This document shows positions 26,074 through 33,751 of a DNA stretch of 64,000 nt, one piece after another. This DNA comes from an uncultured Bacilli bacterium. GTDB taxonomy: Bacteria > Bacillota_I > Bacilli_A > RF39 > UBA660. Position numbers and translations under genes: made by a program. The notes beneath the pieces are model-generated. The model saw only the letters and a program-made list of their open reading frames with translations, did no database searches and was not told where the DNA came from. Each line of letters opens with the position of its first letter. Within the stretch, counting starts at the first letter, position 1. Where the stretch lies: NCBI GenBank assembly GCA_934096235.1, contig CAKOLO010000002.1:372001-436000 (forward strand), read 5' to 3'.

Positions 26074-26529
26074 ATGATAGTAAATTATAGTGATCAAGAA
26101 ATAATTAAAGGAAAGAAATTAATATTTTTAGCAGGACCCACTCCTAGAAAAGAAGAAATTGTGTCTTGGAGAAAAGAAGCAATAAAAATACTAAAAGAAA
26201 ATAATTTCGATGGTATAGTATATGTACCTGAATATTCTAGTATGAAACCAAGAGGTGATTATGAAGATCAAGTCATGTGGGAAAGAGAAGGCTTAATGAA
26301 TTCAAGTGTTATAGTATTTTGGATTCCTAGAAGTCTTCCAGATATGCCAGCATTTACCACTAATGTTGAGTTTGGTTATTATATACATACTGGTAAAATA
26401 TTATATGGAAGACCAGATGAATCAATTAAAAATAGATATTTAGATTGGTTATATGAACTTGATTATAAAAAGAAACCATATAATAATTTAGAAGAATTAC
26501 TAAAGGAAGCTATTAAGAAAGTAGGATAA
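26074..26529 (+). CDS. Nucleoside 2-deoxyribosyltransferase-like protein
   Basis: A 151-residue protein of the nucleoside 2-deoxyribosyltransferase-like superfamily, which exchanges or hydrolyses bases on deoxynucleosides or nucleotides. Visible features are IFLAGPTPR near the N-terminus, WRKEAI, a central EDQVMWEREGLMNSSVIVFWIPR (the Glu is the likely nucleophile position), and TTNVEFGYYI. It is the first gene of a four-gene operon with Nudix, uracil-glycosylase-like and WYL proteins. The ribosome-binding site is GTGAGG. The substrate is inferred from the family. Confidence 0.8.
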   Translation: MIVNYSDQEIIKGKKLIFLAGPTPRKEEIVSWRKEAIKILKENNFDGIVYVPEYSSMKPRGDYEDQVMWEREGLMNSSVIVFWIPRSLPDMPAFTTNVEFGYYIHTGKILYGRPDESIKNRYLDWLYELDYKKKPYNNLEELLKEAIKKVG

Positions 26530-26531
26530 TT

Positions 26532-26936
26532 ATGGAAGTAGTAGGAACAATGTTTTTTAAAGATAGAAAATTATTAATAGATAAACCTAGAAAAAGAAAT
26601 ACTTATCAAATGATAGGTGGAAGAGTTGAAGAAGGAGAAACGCCACTAAAGGCAGCTATAAGAGAATGTCATGAAGAGTTAAGTGATTCTTGTAAGTTTG
26701 ATGAAGGTTTATTTGAACTTGTTATGGATTTTGATGAGATAGCTACTAGTGATGGAGTAACTAAAATACATTTTTATGTGTTTAAATATAATGGAGAACT
26801 TAATGATGAACCTGTTACGGGAGAAGAAATAGAAAAATTCTTATGGTATCAAACTAGTGATGGCACTGATATATTATCAAATACATTAAAAAATGAAGTT
26901 GTTCCTTATGCATTAGAAAATGGTTATATAGATTAG
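26532..26936 (+). CDS. Nudix hydrolase
   Basis: A 134-residue Nudix pyrophosphohydrolase. The Nudix box is complete: GGRVEEGETPLKAAIRECHEELSD (G-x5-E-x7-RE-x2-EE). This is the second Nudix domain within 2 kb, after the fusion at 24096. It begins two bases after the previous stop. Substrates may be oxidised or otherwise non-canonical nucleotides given its neighbours, but this is not determined by sequence. Confidence 0.9.
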   Translation: MEVVGTMFFKDRKLLIDKPRKRNTYQMIGGRVEEGETPLKAAIRECHEELSDSCKFDEGLFELVMDFDEIATSDGVTKIHFYVFKYNGELNDEPVTGEEIEKFLWYQTSDGTDILSNTLKNEVVPYALENGYID

Positions 26937-26937
26937 A

Positions 26938-27597
26938 ATGATAGAAGAATTAAATAAAAAATATGATAAATTACAGTTAAAATATGGGTCTAAGGAATTA
27001 GATTCTATTTATAATGGAGGGTGTACTAATAATCCAGATATATGCTTTGTATTTATGAATCCTACTCTTAGAAATATAGCTTCTTTAAAGACTTGGAAGG
27101 GTAGAAAGAGTCCTTGGATAGGTACTAAAAATATATGGTCATTATTTTATGAGTTAGGACTTTTAGATGAAGAAATATATAAAAAAATAAGAGAAATAAA
27201 AGGTAAAGATTGGACATATGAATTTGCTGATGAGGTATATGAGTGTGTTAGTAAGCATAAATATTTCATAACAAATTTAGGTAAATGTACACAAGTTGAT
27301 GCGAGACCTTTAAAAGATGAAGTGTATCTTGAATATTTAAAACTTTTATATAAAGAATTTGAAATTATTAAACCTAAAGTAATAGTGTTATTTGGCAATC
27401 AAGTTAGTTCTATAGTTTTGGGTACTAAAGTATCAGTATCAGAGTGTAGACGTAAGATGTTTACATTGAAAGTTAAGAATCAAGAATATAAAGTTTATTC
27501 AGTATACTATCCAGTTGGTAATGGTAGTTTTAATGCACCTAAAGCAATAGAAGATTTAAAATATATTATAAATGAAGTAAGAGGTTTATATGTCTAA
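26938..27597 (+). CDS. Uracil-DNA glycosylase superfamily-like protein
   Basis: A 219-residue protein resembling the uracil-DNA glycosylase fold. FVFMNPTLRN stands where the water-activating motif lies, then KYFITNLGKC, VIVLFGNQVSSIVLG, and YPVGNGS near the DNA-intercalation motif, where HP(S/G) is normal. No cluster of four cysteines is seen, so it is not the Fe-S family 4 type. It begins one base after the Nudix stop and overlaps the WYL regulator gene by eight bases. It may excise damaged bases, or bind nucleic acid without catalysis. Confidence 0.65.
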   Translation: MIEELNKKYDKLQLKYGSKELDSIYNGGCTNNPDICFVFMNPTLRNIASLKTWKGRKSPWIGTKNIWSLFYELGLLDEEIYKKIREIKGKDWTYEFADEVYECVSKHKYFITNLGKCTQVDARPLKDEVYLEYLKLLYKEFEIIKPKVIVLFGNQVSSIVLGTKVSVSECRRKMFTLKVKNQEYKVYSVYYPVGNGSFNAPKAIEDLKYIINEVRGLYV

Positions 27598-28192
27598 AGT
27601 ATCTAATGTGTTAACAATGATAGAATTATTAAATACAGGACGTAAATATAGTATTAAAGAAATATCACAAGAACTTGAAGTAAGTGAAAGAATGATAAGA
27701 GTATATAAAGAAGAGTTAGATAAATGTGGAATATATGTTGATACTATAAAAGGTCCTTATGGTGGATATGTTTTAAATCAAAGTATAAGAATGCCTCTTA
27801 GAAAGTTTAATAAAAGTGATTCAGAATTACTTAGTAAATATATTGATTTTGAGAGTGATAAAGAATTAAAGAATAAATTATTGGTACTTCAAGATAAGAT
27901 TAAAGGTGTTTATATAGGTAGTAAACAAGAAGAAAATGAACTTAATCTAAAAGATGAAACACTTAAAAAGTATAATGTTCTTACAAGAGCAATTAAAGAA
28001 AAAAGAAAAGTTAAGATAAAATATTATTCTTATGGTAAAGGAGAAAACGTAAGAGTAATAGATCCTGCGAATATGTTTTTATTTCAAGATGGTTGGTATT
28101 GTGCGGCTTTTTGTGAACTTAGAAAAGATATAAGACATTTTGAATTAAAAAGAATTATAGAATATGAATTATTAGATGAAAAATATGAATAG
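27590..28192 (+). CDS. WYL-domain transcriptional regulator
   Basis: A 200-residue regulator with an N-terminal winged helix-turn-helix (residues 5-60; SIKEISQELEVSERMIRVYKEEL, then GPYGGYVL). A WYL domain follows in residues ~125-195 (KVKIKYYSYGKGENVRVIDPANMFLFQDGWYCAAFCE). WYL proteins sense nucleic-acid-like ligands and often control DNA-damage or phage-defence genes. It is shorter than the usual ~300 residues and lacks the C-terminal extension. As the last gene of the operon it probably autoregulates it. The start overlaps the preceding stop by eight bases. Confidence 0.85.
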   Translation: MSKVSNVLTMIELLNTGRKYSIKEISQELEVSERMIRVYKEELDKCGIYVDTIKGPYGGYVLNQSIRMPLRKFNKSDSELLSKYIDFESDKELKNKLLVLQDKIKGVYIGSKQEENELNLKDETLKKYNVLTRAIKEKRKVKIKYYSYGKGENVRVIDPANMFLFQDGWYCAAFCELRKDIRHFELKRIIEYELLDEKYE

Positions 28193-28205
28193 AGACGAAA
28201 TATTT

Positions 28206-28244
28206 CCTCTTTAAGTAGTAAGTTTTACTTAAGGAGGATTTTTT
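28206..28244 (+). terminator. Hairpin terminator whose 3' arm is the next gene's ribosome-binding site
   Basis: Twelve-bp arms (28206-28217 and 28226-28237, one G-T wobble) with an eight-base loop are followed by ATTTTTT. The right arm contains AGGAGG, the ribosome-binding site of the gene at 28245, so the structure can both terminate the upstream operon and hide that site. Confidence 0.75.
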
Positions 28245-29159
28245 ATGGAAAAGAATATGAAAGTTAATTTTGAATATTTGAAGGGAAGGATTGTAGATGC
28301 TTTTGATAATACTGATACTGAGTATATTAATTATGAACTATCTAAGTTAGATAAACCTACTCTTGTTAGTGGTGTTGGTGGTAGTAGCGTTGTTGGTGAC
28401 TTTGGAACTAAAGTTTTAAGTACTAAAAATTCAATTATTACTAGAAATACTGAACCTAGGGATATGATTTTTATGAATAGTAGTGTTTACTCAAATATAG
28501 TTGCTTGTAGCTATGGAGGAAGTAACTATGGAGTAGAACTATCTTTTAATAATGAACTTAAGAAGTATTTGCTTTCTAGTAATAGAAATGAAGACGTGGT
28601 TAATTTACAGTATAATACGACGATTGATAACGAAAGAAGTTTTATATCTTTAGGAGCTACTTTAATACCAGTTTCTATTCTTATTAATTATTATATGAAT
28701 GGAGATATGTCTTTTCTTGATGATATAGAAGAAAGGGTATTTTCATTTGATACAGAGTGTGATGTTTATGAAATATTTAGTGGTTATGATACAAGTGCTA
28801 CAAGTAAATATTTAGAGAGTACTATGGTTGAGTCTGGTATAGGTGTACCTATAGTTCATGATAAATATTCATATTGTCATGGAAGAAGTACTATGTCTAT
28901 TAATAATAATAGTATAGCAATATTTTTAAATAGAAATAGTGAACTTGATAGATTATTACTTAGTGAGATTAGTAAATATTATAAAAGTATTATAGTTATA
29001 GATGGTAAATATAATGATATGATACTTGATGATTATCAAATGCTAGTACAAGCTATGTATTTGACTAAGTTTATTGCTGAAAGTAAAAGTAAAGATTTAT
29101 CTAAAGTAGATTATAGTCCTTTATGTAAAAAGTTATATAAGTGTAGATTCAATAACTAA
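28245..29159 (+). CDS. SIS-domain-like protein of unknown function
   Basis: A 304-residue soluble protein with the layout of a sugar-isomerase (SIS) domain. The phosphosugar-binding loop appears as TLVSGVGGSSVVGDF, followed by IITRNTEPRDM, NIVACSYGGSNYGV and VHDKYSYCHGRSTM. Serine-rich loops of this kind bind phosphosugars in isomerases and sugar-responsive regulators. No DNA-binding domain is present. Its ribosome-binding site AGGAGG lies in the 3' arm of the preceding terminator hairpin. A start at 28257 is possible but less well placed. The exact reaction is not recognisable. Confidence 0.6.
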   Translation: MEKNMKVNFEYLKGRIVDAFDNTDTEYINYELSKLDKPTLVSGVGGSSVVGDFGTKVLSTKNSIITRNTEPRDMIFMNSSVYSNIVACSYGGSNYGVELSFNNELKKYLLSSNRNEDVVNLQYNTTIDNERSFISLGATLIPVSILINYYMNGDMSFLDDIEERVFSFDTECDVYEIFSGYDTSATSKYLESTMVESGIGVPIVHDKYSYCHGRSTMSINNNSIAIFLNRNSELDRLLLSEISKYYKSIIVIDGKYNDMILDDYQMLVQAMYLTKFIAESKSKDLSKVDYSPLCKKLYKCRFNN

Positions 29160-29228
29160 TATACTTTGTAAATAAAACTTGTTATTTTAATAGATGTGAT
29201 ATATAATACATTTCAAGGTTGGTGGATT

Positions 29229-29576
29229 ATGTTTGAGAAAAGAATACAATATGGATATAAATATGAAAGTGATTTTGGAGTATTCTTGGTTAGAAGATTA
29301 GATGGTGAATCATTATGTTATGATATACCAGTTACTTTATTTAATACTATAATGATGGAATATGAAATAAAGACTGGAAATAGAATTCCAGTTGGATATG
29401 AACTTCGATGCGTTCATTATGATTCAGTATGTAGAAATGCTATTATAGATTTTAGGAGATTTAATTATACACAAGAAAAGATTGATGAAATAGTTAAAGG
29501 AATAGAAGAACAATATAGATTACCAAAAGAAGAGAAAAAGTGTAAAATATTAAGTAGAATTTTTAATAGAAAGTAA
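29229..29576 (+). CDS. Small unknown protein (115 residues)
   Basis: I do not recognise this protein. It opens MFEKRIQYGYKYESDFGVF, is mixed alpha/beta in appearance with three Cys, and ends in a basic amphipathic tail (KKCKILSRIFNRK) like that of the product at 23015. The start at 29229 follows GGTTGGTGG; the frame is open upstream to 29196. It is closed by a terminator that overlaps its stop codon and precedes prfB. Confidence 0.6.
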   Translation: MFEKRIQYGYKYESDFGVFLVRRLDGESLCYDIPVTLFNTIMMEYEIKTGNRIPVGYELRCVHYDSVCRNAIIDFRRFNYTQEKIDEIVKGIEEQYRLPKEEKKCKILSRIFNRK

Positions 29577-29596
29577 AAAACTTTCTATTTTCTTTT
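29565..29596 (+). terminator. Rho-independent terminator before prfB
   Basis: AATAGAAAGT and ACTTTCTATT arms around a five-A loop, followed by T-rich sequence. It overlaps the end of the upstream gene. Confidence 0.8.
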
Positions 29597-29612
29597 AAAA
29601 AATACACTTAAA

Positions 29613-29621
29613 TGATATAAT
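29613..29621 (+). promoter_or_regulatory. Extended -10 element placed for a leaderless prfB mRNA
   Basis: TGATATAAT ends six bases before the prfB ATG, so transcription should begin at or within a base of the A of the start codon. No ribosome-binding site is present in this gap. Confidence 0.6.
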
Positions 29622-29627
29622 TTATGT

Positions 29628-30710
29628 ATGGAAACAAAAGATATAGAGAAAAAATTAAATGATTATTTGAATATTCTTAATGACATTGGTGTAAAGTTAG
29701 AAATAGAAGTTAAGAATAAAAGAATAGAAGAATTAGAAAGTATTTCCTCTGATACTTCTTTTTGGAATGATATGGAAAGTGCTAAGAATGTTCTTAGTGA
29801 ACTTAAAGGTCTTAAAGAAGTATGTAATAAATATAATAATCTTTATAGTTCAGTTAATACTTTGTTAGAGATGCTTGAATTAGAACTTAGTGATGAAGAT
29901 ATTGATGGTGTACTTAGTGAAGTTAATGAAATAGAAAAATCTTTAGAAAAACTAAAACTATATGCTTTATTAAGTGGTGAATTTGATTCTAATAATGCAT
30001 ATGTTGAAATACATAGTGGTGCTGGTGGAACTGAAAGTAATGATTGGGCTAATATGTTACTTAGAATGTATACTAGATATTTTGATAAGAATGATTATAA
30101 ATATGAAATAATAAGTAGACAAGATGGTGAAGAAGTTGGTATTAAAGGATGTACTTTACTTGTGAAAGGATATTATGCTTTTGGGTATTTAAAGGGTGAA
30201 ACTGGAGTACATAGACTTGTTAGAATAAGTCCTTTTGATAGTAATAGCCGTCGTCATACATCTTTTGCATCAGTACTTGTGACACCAGAAATAAATAAAA
30301 AATTAGAAGTAGAAATCAAAGAAAGTGACTTAAGAATAGATGTATATCGTTCTAGTGGATGTGGTGGTCAAGGAGTAAATACAACTGATTCAGCAGTTCG
30401 TATAACACATATACCTACTGGTATAGTAACATCTTCTCAAATGGAAAGAAGTCAACTTAGAAATAAAGAAATAGCTCTTGAGATGTTAAAAAACAAATTA
30501 TATATTCTTAATCAAAAAGAATTTAATGATAAAATAAAAGACTTAAAAGGTGATGTGATGGATGTTAACTTTGGAAGTGCTGTTAGAAGTTATGTAATGT
30601 GTCCATATACTTTAGTAAAAGATACTAGGACAAATTATGAAACATCAAACGTAGACAAAGTACTTGATGGAGATATACAAGAATTCTTAGAAGAATATCT
30701 TAAATTATAG
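29628..30710 (+). CDS. prfB: Peptide chain release factor 2
   Basis: This 360-residue factor terminates translation at TGA and TAA. The stop-codon recognition tripeptide SPF is seen in ISPFDSNSRRHTSF. The catalytic GGQ loop reads SGCGGQGVNTTDSAVRITH, where most RF2 proteins have GAGGQH. The frame is continuous from the ATG, so the programmed +1 frameshift common in prfB is absent. The placement of a -10 element implies a leaderless mRNA. prfB is followed by ftsE-ftsX as in other Bacilli, but is separated from secA by 15 kb. Confidence 0.96.
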   Translation: METKDIEKKLNDYLNILNDIGVKLEIEVKNKRIEELESISSDTSFWNDMESAKNVLSELKGLKEVCNKYNNLYSSVNTLLEMLELELSDEDIDGVLSEVNEIEKSLEKLKLYALLSGEFDSNNAYVEIHSGAGGTESNDWANMLLRMYTRYFDKNDYKYEIISRQDGEEVGIKGCTLLVKGYYAFGYLKGETGVHRLVRISPFDSNSRRHTSFASVLVTPEINKKLEVEIKESDLRIDVYRSSGCGGQGVNTTDSAVRITHIPTGIVTSSQMERSQLRNKEIALEMLKNKLYILNQKEFNDKIKDLKGDVMDVNFGSAVRSYVMCPYTLVKDTRTNYETSNVDKVLDGDIQEFLEEYLKL

Positions 30711-30730
30711 CAATCTTTGATTGCTTTTTG
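30709..30730 (+). terminator. Rho-independent terminator after prfB
   Basis: AGCAATC and GATTGCT arms around a TTT loop and then five T. The left arm overlaps the stop codon. Confidence 0.85.
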
Positions 30731-30781
30731 TTTACACTTTTTTATAATATTTTTTAGATTATAGAAAAAAATAAGGGAATT

Positions 30782-30859
30782 TGCTATAATTATATTGGAG
30801 TACAATCTAATTTAAAGGAAAAAATTGTATTTTGACAATTAAAACATAAATAATATAAT
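30782..30859 (+). promoter_or_regulatory. Tandem promoters and inverted repeat upstream of ftsE
   Basis: An extended -10 TGCTATAAT lies at 30782-30790. A second, near-consensus promoter is TTGACA (30832-30837), a 16-base spacer and TATAAT (30854-30859). Between them is an inverted repeat TACAAT/ATTGTA (30801-30806 and 30824-30829), which could be an operator or an mRNA hairpin of the longer transcript. Confidence 0.6.
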
Positions 30860-30876
30860 ATTTAGTGGAGGAAAGA

Positions 30877-31575
30877 ATGCAACTAATAGAACTTAAAAAT
30901 GTTTATAAGAGATATCCTAATGGTGTTACTGCATTATGTGATGTTAATTTAGAGATATCTAAGGGTGAATTTGTATTTGTTATTGGTACTTCTGGAAGTG
31001 GTAAGAGTACATTAATAAAACTATTATATAGACAAGAGAAACCATCTCGTGGTGAAGTTTATGTTGGTGGAGTAAATGTGTCTAAACTAAGAAATGGTAA
31101 AGTGTATAAATTAAGACGTAAACTAGGAATAGTTTTTCAAGATTATAAGTTATTACCTAAATTAACTGTTTATGAAAATGTTGCTTTTGCATTAGAAGTA
31201 TATGGTCTTAAGGAAACAGAAGTTAGAAAAAGAGCTATTAAAGCGATAGAACAAGTAGGTCTTAAAGATAAACTTAGAAGTTATCCTGATGAACTTTCTG
31301 GTGGTGAACAACAAAGAGTATCTATCGCAAGAGCTATAGTAAACGAACCTAAAGTGTTAATATGCGATGAACCTACTGGTAACTTGGATCCTGAAACTTC
31401 AATGGAAATTATGAAGGTTATAGATGGTATCAATAAAGACCTAGGTACAACTATTATAATGGCAACACATGATAAAGAAATAGTAAATAAGATGAAAAAG
31501 AGAGTAATAGTTATAGACAAAGGACTAGTAGCTAAAGATAGTCAGAAAGGAAAGTATAAGAGTGAAGGCATTTAG
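30877..31575 (+). CDS. ftsE: Cell-division ATP-binding protein FtsE
   Basis: A 232-residue ABC ATPase that works with FtsX to switch on peptidoglycan hydrolysis at division. The Walker A motif GTSGSGKST, Q-loop VFQDYKLLP, signature LSGGEQQR, Walker B VLICDEP and switch His of ATHDKE are all intact. The start at 30877 is preceded by GGAGGAAAG; an in-frame GTG at 30865 overlaps that site. The 3' end overlaps ftsX by 14 bases. Confidence 0.96.
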   Translation: MQLIELKNVYKRYPNGVTALCDVNLEISKGEFVFVIGTSGSGKSTLIKLLYRQEKPSRGEVYVGGVNVSKLRNGKVYKLRRKLGIVFQDYKLLPKLTVYENVAFALEVYGLKETEVRKRAIKAIEQVGLKDKLRSYPDELSGGEQQRVSIARAIVNEPKVLICDEPTGNLDPETSMEIMKVIDGINKDLGTTIIMATHDKEIVNKMKKRVIVIDKGLVAKDSQKGKYKSEGI

Positions 31576-32461
31576 AATATTAAAAAGTAATATACAAGAG
31601 TCATTTAAAGGCGTATTTCGTAACTTTTCATTATCACTTGCTAGCATCTCTTGTATAACAATAACATTAATATTAGTTGGTTTTAGTATTTTATTATCAT
31701 ATAATGTTAATAATTTTACTAAACAAATAGAAAAAGATATGACGATAGTAGTATTCTTGGATAGAAAAACTACTACTACTGAAGTAGAAGCATTAGAGAC
31801 AAGAATTAAAAATACAGAAAATGTTATAGAAGTTAAATTTAATTCTAAAGAATCAGTTAGAAAAGAAATGCAAAAAGAGTCAGATGTATTTAATAGTATA
31901 ATGTCTCAATATACAGAAGAAACTAATCCACTTCAAGATACATTCCTAGTAAAAGTAAATGATTTAACTACTATTGGAAATACAGCTGATGAAATAAAAA
32001 ATATGAATAATGTAGATATAGTTAAATATGGAGAAGGTTCTGTAGAAGAGCTAGTTAAGATATTTGCTATAGTGAAGAAAATTACATATGTAGTAGTAGT
32101 TGCTTTAATAATAGTAACTGCATTATTAATAAGTAATACTATTAAAATAACTATTCAATCAAGAAGAAGAGAAATAGAAATAAGAAGATTAGTAGGAGCT
32201 AGTAACACATTTATTAGACAACCATTCTTCTTTGAAGGAATTATACTTGGATGTATAGGTTCAATATTACCAATAATTATTTGTTGTTATGGATATTACT
32301 ATATATATAATAGACTTGGTGGACAACTATTTACAGCAATTATAAAGTTAGTTAAACCATCACAAGTAATATATTTAGTGTTAATTATATTATTATCAGT
32401 AGGAGTACTTGTAGGGGCATTCGGAAGCTATAGAGCAGTAAGGAAATACTTAAAGATATGA
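31562..32461 (+). CDS. ftsX: Cell-division membrane protein FtsX
   Basis: A 299-residue FtsX with the standard topology: a first transmembrane helix (~residues 21-44), a large external loop (~45-170), then three more helices in the permease-like domain. SRRREIEIRRLVGAS before the third helix is a family hallmark. It starts with GTG, after AAAGGAAAG inside the ftsE end. The external loop is expected to contact the EnvC/PcsB-like hydrolase encoded immediately downstream, which overlaps by ATGA. Confidence 0.95.
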   Translation: MKAFRILKSNIQESFKGVFRNFSLSLASISCITITLILVGFSILLSYNVNNFTKQIEKDMTIVVFLDRKTTTTEVEALETRIKNTENVIEVKFNSKESVRKEMQKESDVFNSIMSQYTEETNPLQDTFLVKVNDLTTIGNTADEIKNMNNVDIVKYGEGSVEELVKIFAIVKKITYVVVVALIIVTALLISNTIKITIQSRRREIEIRRLVGASNTFIRQPFFFEGIILGCIGSILPIIICCYGYYYIYNRLGGQLFTAIIKLVKPSQVIYLVLIILLSVGVLVGAFGSYRAVRKYLKI

Positions 32462-33624
32462 CAAAAAAAATATTTAAAATACTATTTGTTGTTATATGTT
32501 CATTCCTATTAATAAGTAATGTAGATGCTAAGTCATTAAAGTCTTTAAAAGATCAATTAAAAAAAGATGAAGCTAATATGGCTGCATTAATTAAGAAAGA
32601 AAAAGAAACTCAAAAAAGAATAGAAGAAGCTAATAAAGAAACATCTTCTTTAAATGATGATATAGTAAAGTATGAAGAACAAATAGCTGAGTCTAGAGAA
32701 AAAATAGATGAATTAAATAAAAGTATAGAAGAAAAACATAAAGAAATAGATTCTTTATTGTCATTTTTACAAGTATCTAATGGAGAAAATGTATATTTAG
32801 AATATGTGTTTCAAGCTACATCATTTACAGATTTTATATATAGAAGTTCAGTAGTAGAACAATTAAGTAAATATAATGATAATTTAATAACTGAAATGCA
32901 TAATATGATTGAAGAAAATAAGAAACTTCAAACACAATTAAGTAAACAAATTAAAGATTCAGAGGCATCTATTGATAAATTAGAAGCAGCACTAAAGAAG
33001 TATGATCTTGATATGAATGATATAGATGATGAACAACAAACTGTTGAAGAGAAAATTAAGGCTCGTAAAATAGAAATTAAGGGTTTTGAAGAAACATATA
33101 AAAAGAATAAATGTAGTGAAGATATGGAAATTGATGCTTGTTTAGGTGTTCCATATTCAGATTCATTTACTAGACCATTAAATAAAGGAAAAGTAACTAG
33201 TGAGTTTGGTAGACGTAAAAATCCGATTACTGGTAAACTTGGAAGTAATCATAGAGCACTTGATATAGGTGGTAATCCAACTGGTACTAAAGTATATGCA
33301 TCAGCTGCTGGTCGTGTAACTAATATAGTTAGAAAAGCTAGATGTGGTGGTAATATGGTATATATTCAACATACAGTAAAAGGTGTTAAATATAGAAGTG
33401 TATATATGCATTTACATTCAATAAATGTTAAAATTGGTGATATAGTTACTATTACTAGTGTTGTAGGTACAGTTGGTGGTGGAGAAAGCTATGATCATTG
33501 TTCAACTGGAGCACATTTACACTTCGGTATAATGAAGGGTTGGACAGGAGACACATACTATAATCCACGTAATTATGTTAAATTCCCAGCACAATATAAA
33601 TGGTTTACTAGTAGATTCTATTAA
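32458..33624 (+). CDS. EnvC/PcsB-like coiled-coil M23 endopeptidase
   Basis: A 388-residue secreted peptidoglycan hydrolase. Residues 1-24 are a signal peptide ending NVDA. Residues ~25-235 are long coiled-coil helices that in this family keep the enzyme auto-inhibited until FtsEX acts. Residues ~250-370 are the M23 domain with intact zinc ligands (NHRALDIGG, with HxxxD, and GAHLHFG). Translational coupling to ftsX strongly supports the FtsEX partner role. It is closed by a strong terminator. Confidence 0.93.
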   Translation: MTKKIFKILFVVICSFLLISNVDAKSLKSLKDQLKKDEANMAALIKKEKETQKRIEEANKETSSLNDDIVKYEEQIAESREKIDELNKSIEEKHKEIDSLLSFLQVSNGENVYLEYVFQATSFTDFIYRSSVVEQLSKYNDNLITEMHNMIEENKKLQTQLSKQIKDSEASIDKLEAALKKYDLDMNDIDDEQQTVEEKIKARKIEIKGFEETYKKNKCSEDMEIDACLGVPYSDSFTRPLNKGKVTSEFGRRKNPITGKLGSNHRALDIGGNPTGTKVYASAAGRVTNIVRKARCGGNMVYIQHTVKGVKYRSVYMHLHSINVKIGDIVTITSVVGTVGGGESYDHCSTGAHLHFGIMKGWTGDTYYNPRNYVKFPAQYKWFTSRFY

Positions 33625-33630
33625 TATATA

Positions 33631-33660
33631 AAATATCTATGAAAACATAGATATTTTTGT
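33631..33660 (+). terminator. Rho-independent terminator of the ftsEX operon
   Basis: Eleven-bp arms (AAATATCTATG / CATAGATATTT) around an AAAA loop, followed by T-rich sequence. Confidence 0.85.
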
Positions 33661-33726
33661 TTTCTTGAAATAGTTAATACTTTATGTTAAAATATGCTAA
33701 CTAAAATTATAATATTTTTTAAATTA

Positions 33727-33735
33727 TGATATAAT
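33727..33735 (+). promoter_or_regulatory. Extended -10 promoter for whiA
   Basis: TGATATAAT lies 16 bases before the chosen whiA ATG. Confidence 0.6.
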
Positions 33736-33751
33736 TTAGGTGGTGAATAAT

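Noticed and set aside
14546..29576. Prophage or integrative element
   Set aside because: No integrase, recombinase, phage structural gene, tRNA end or flanking direct repeat was found, and base composition matches the surroundings.
29628..29720. Programmed +1 frameshift in prfB
   Set aside because: The reading frame is continuous from ATG and there is no internal TGA with a Shine-Dalgarno-like CTTTGA context.
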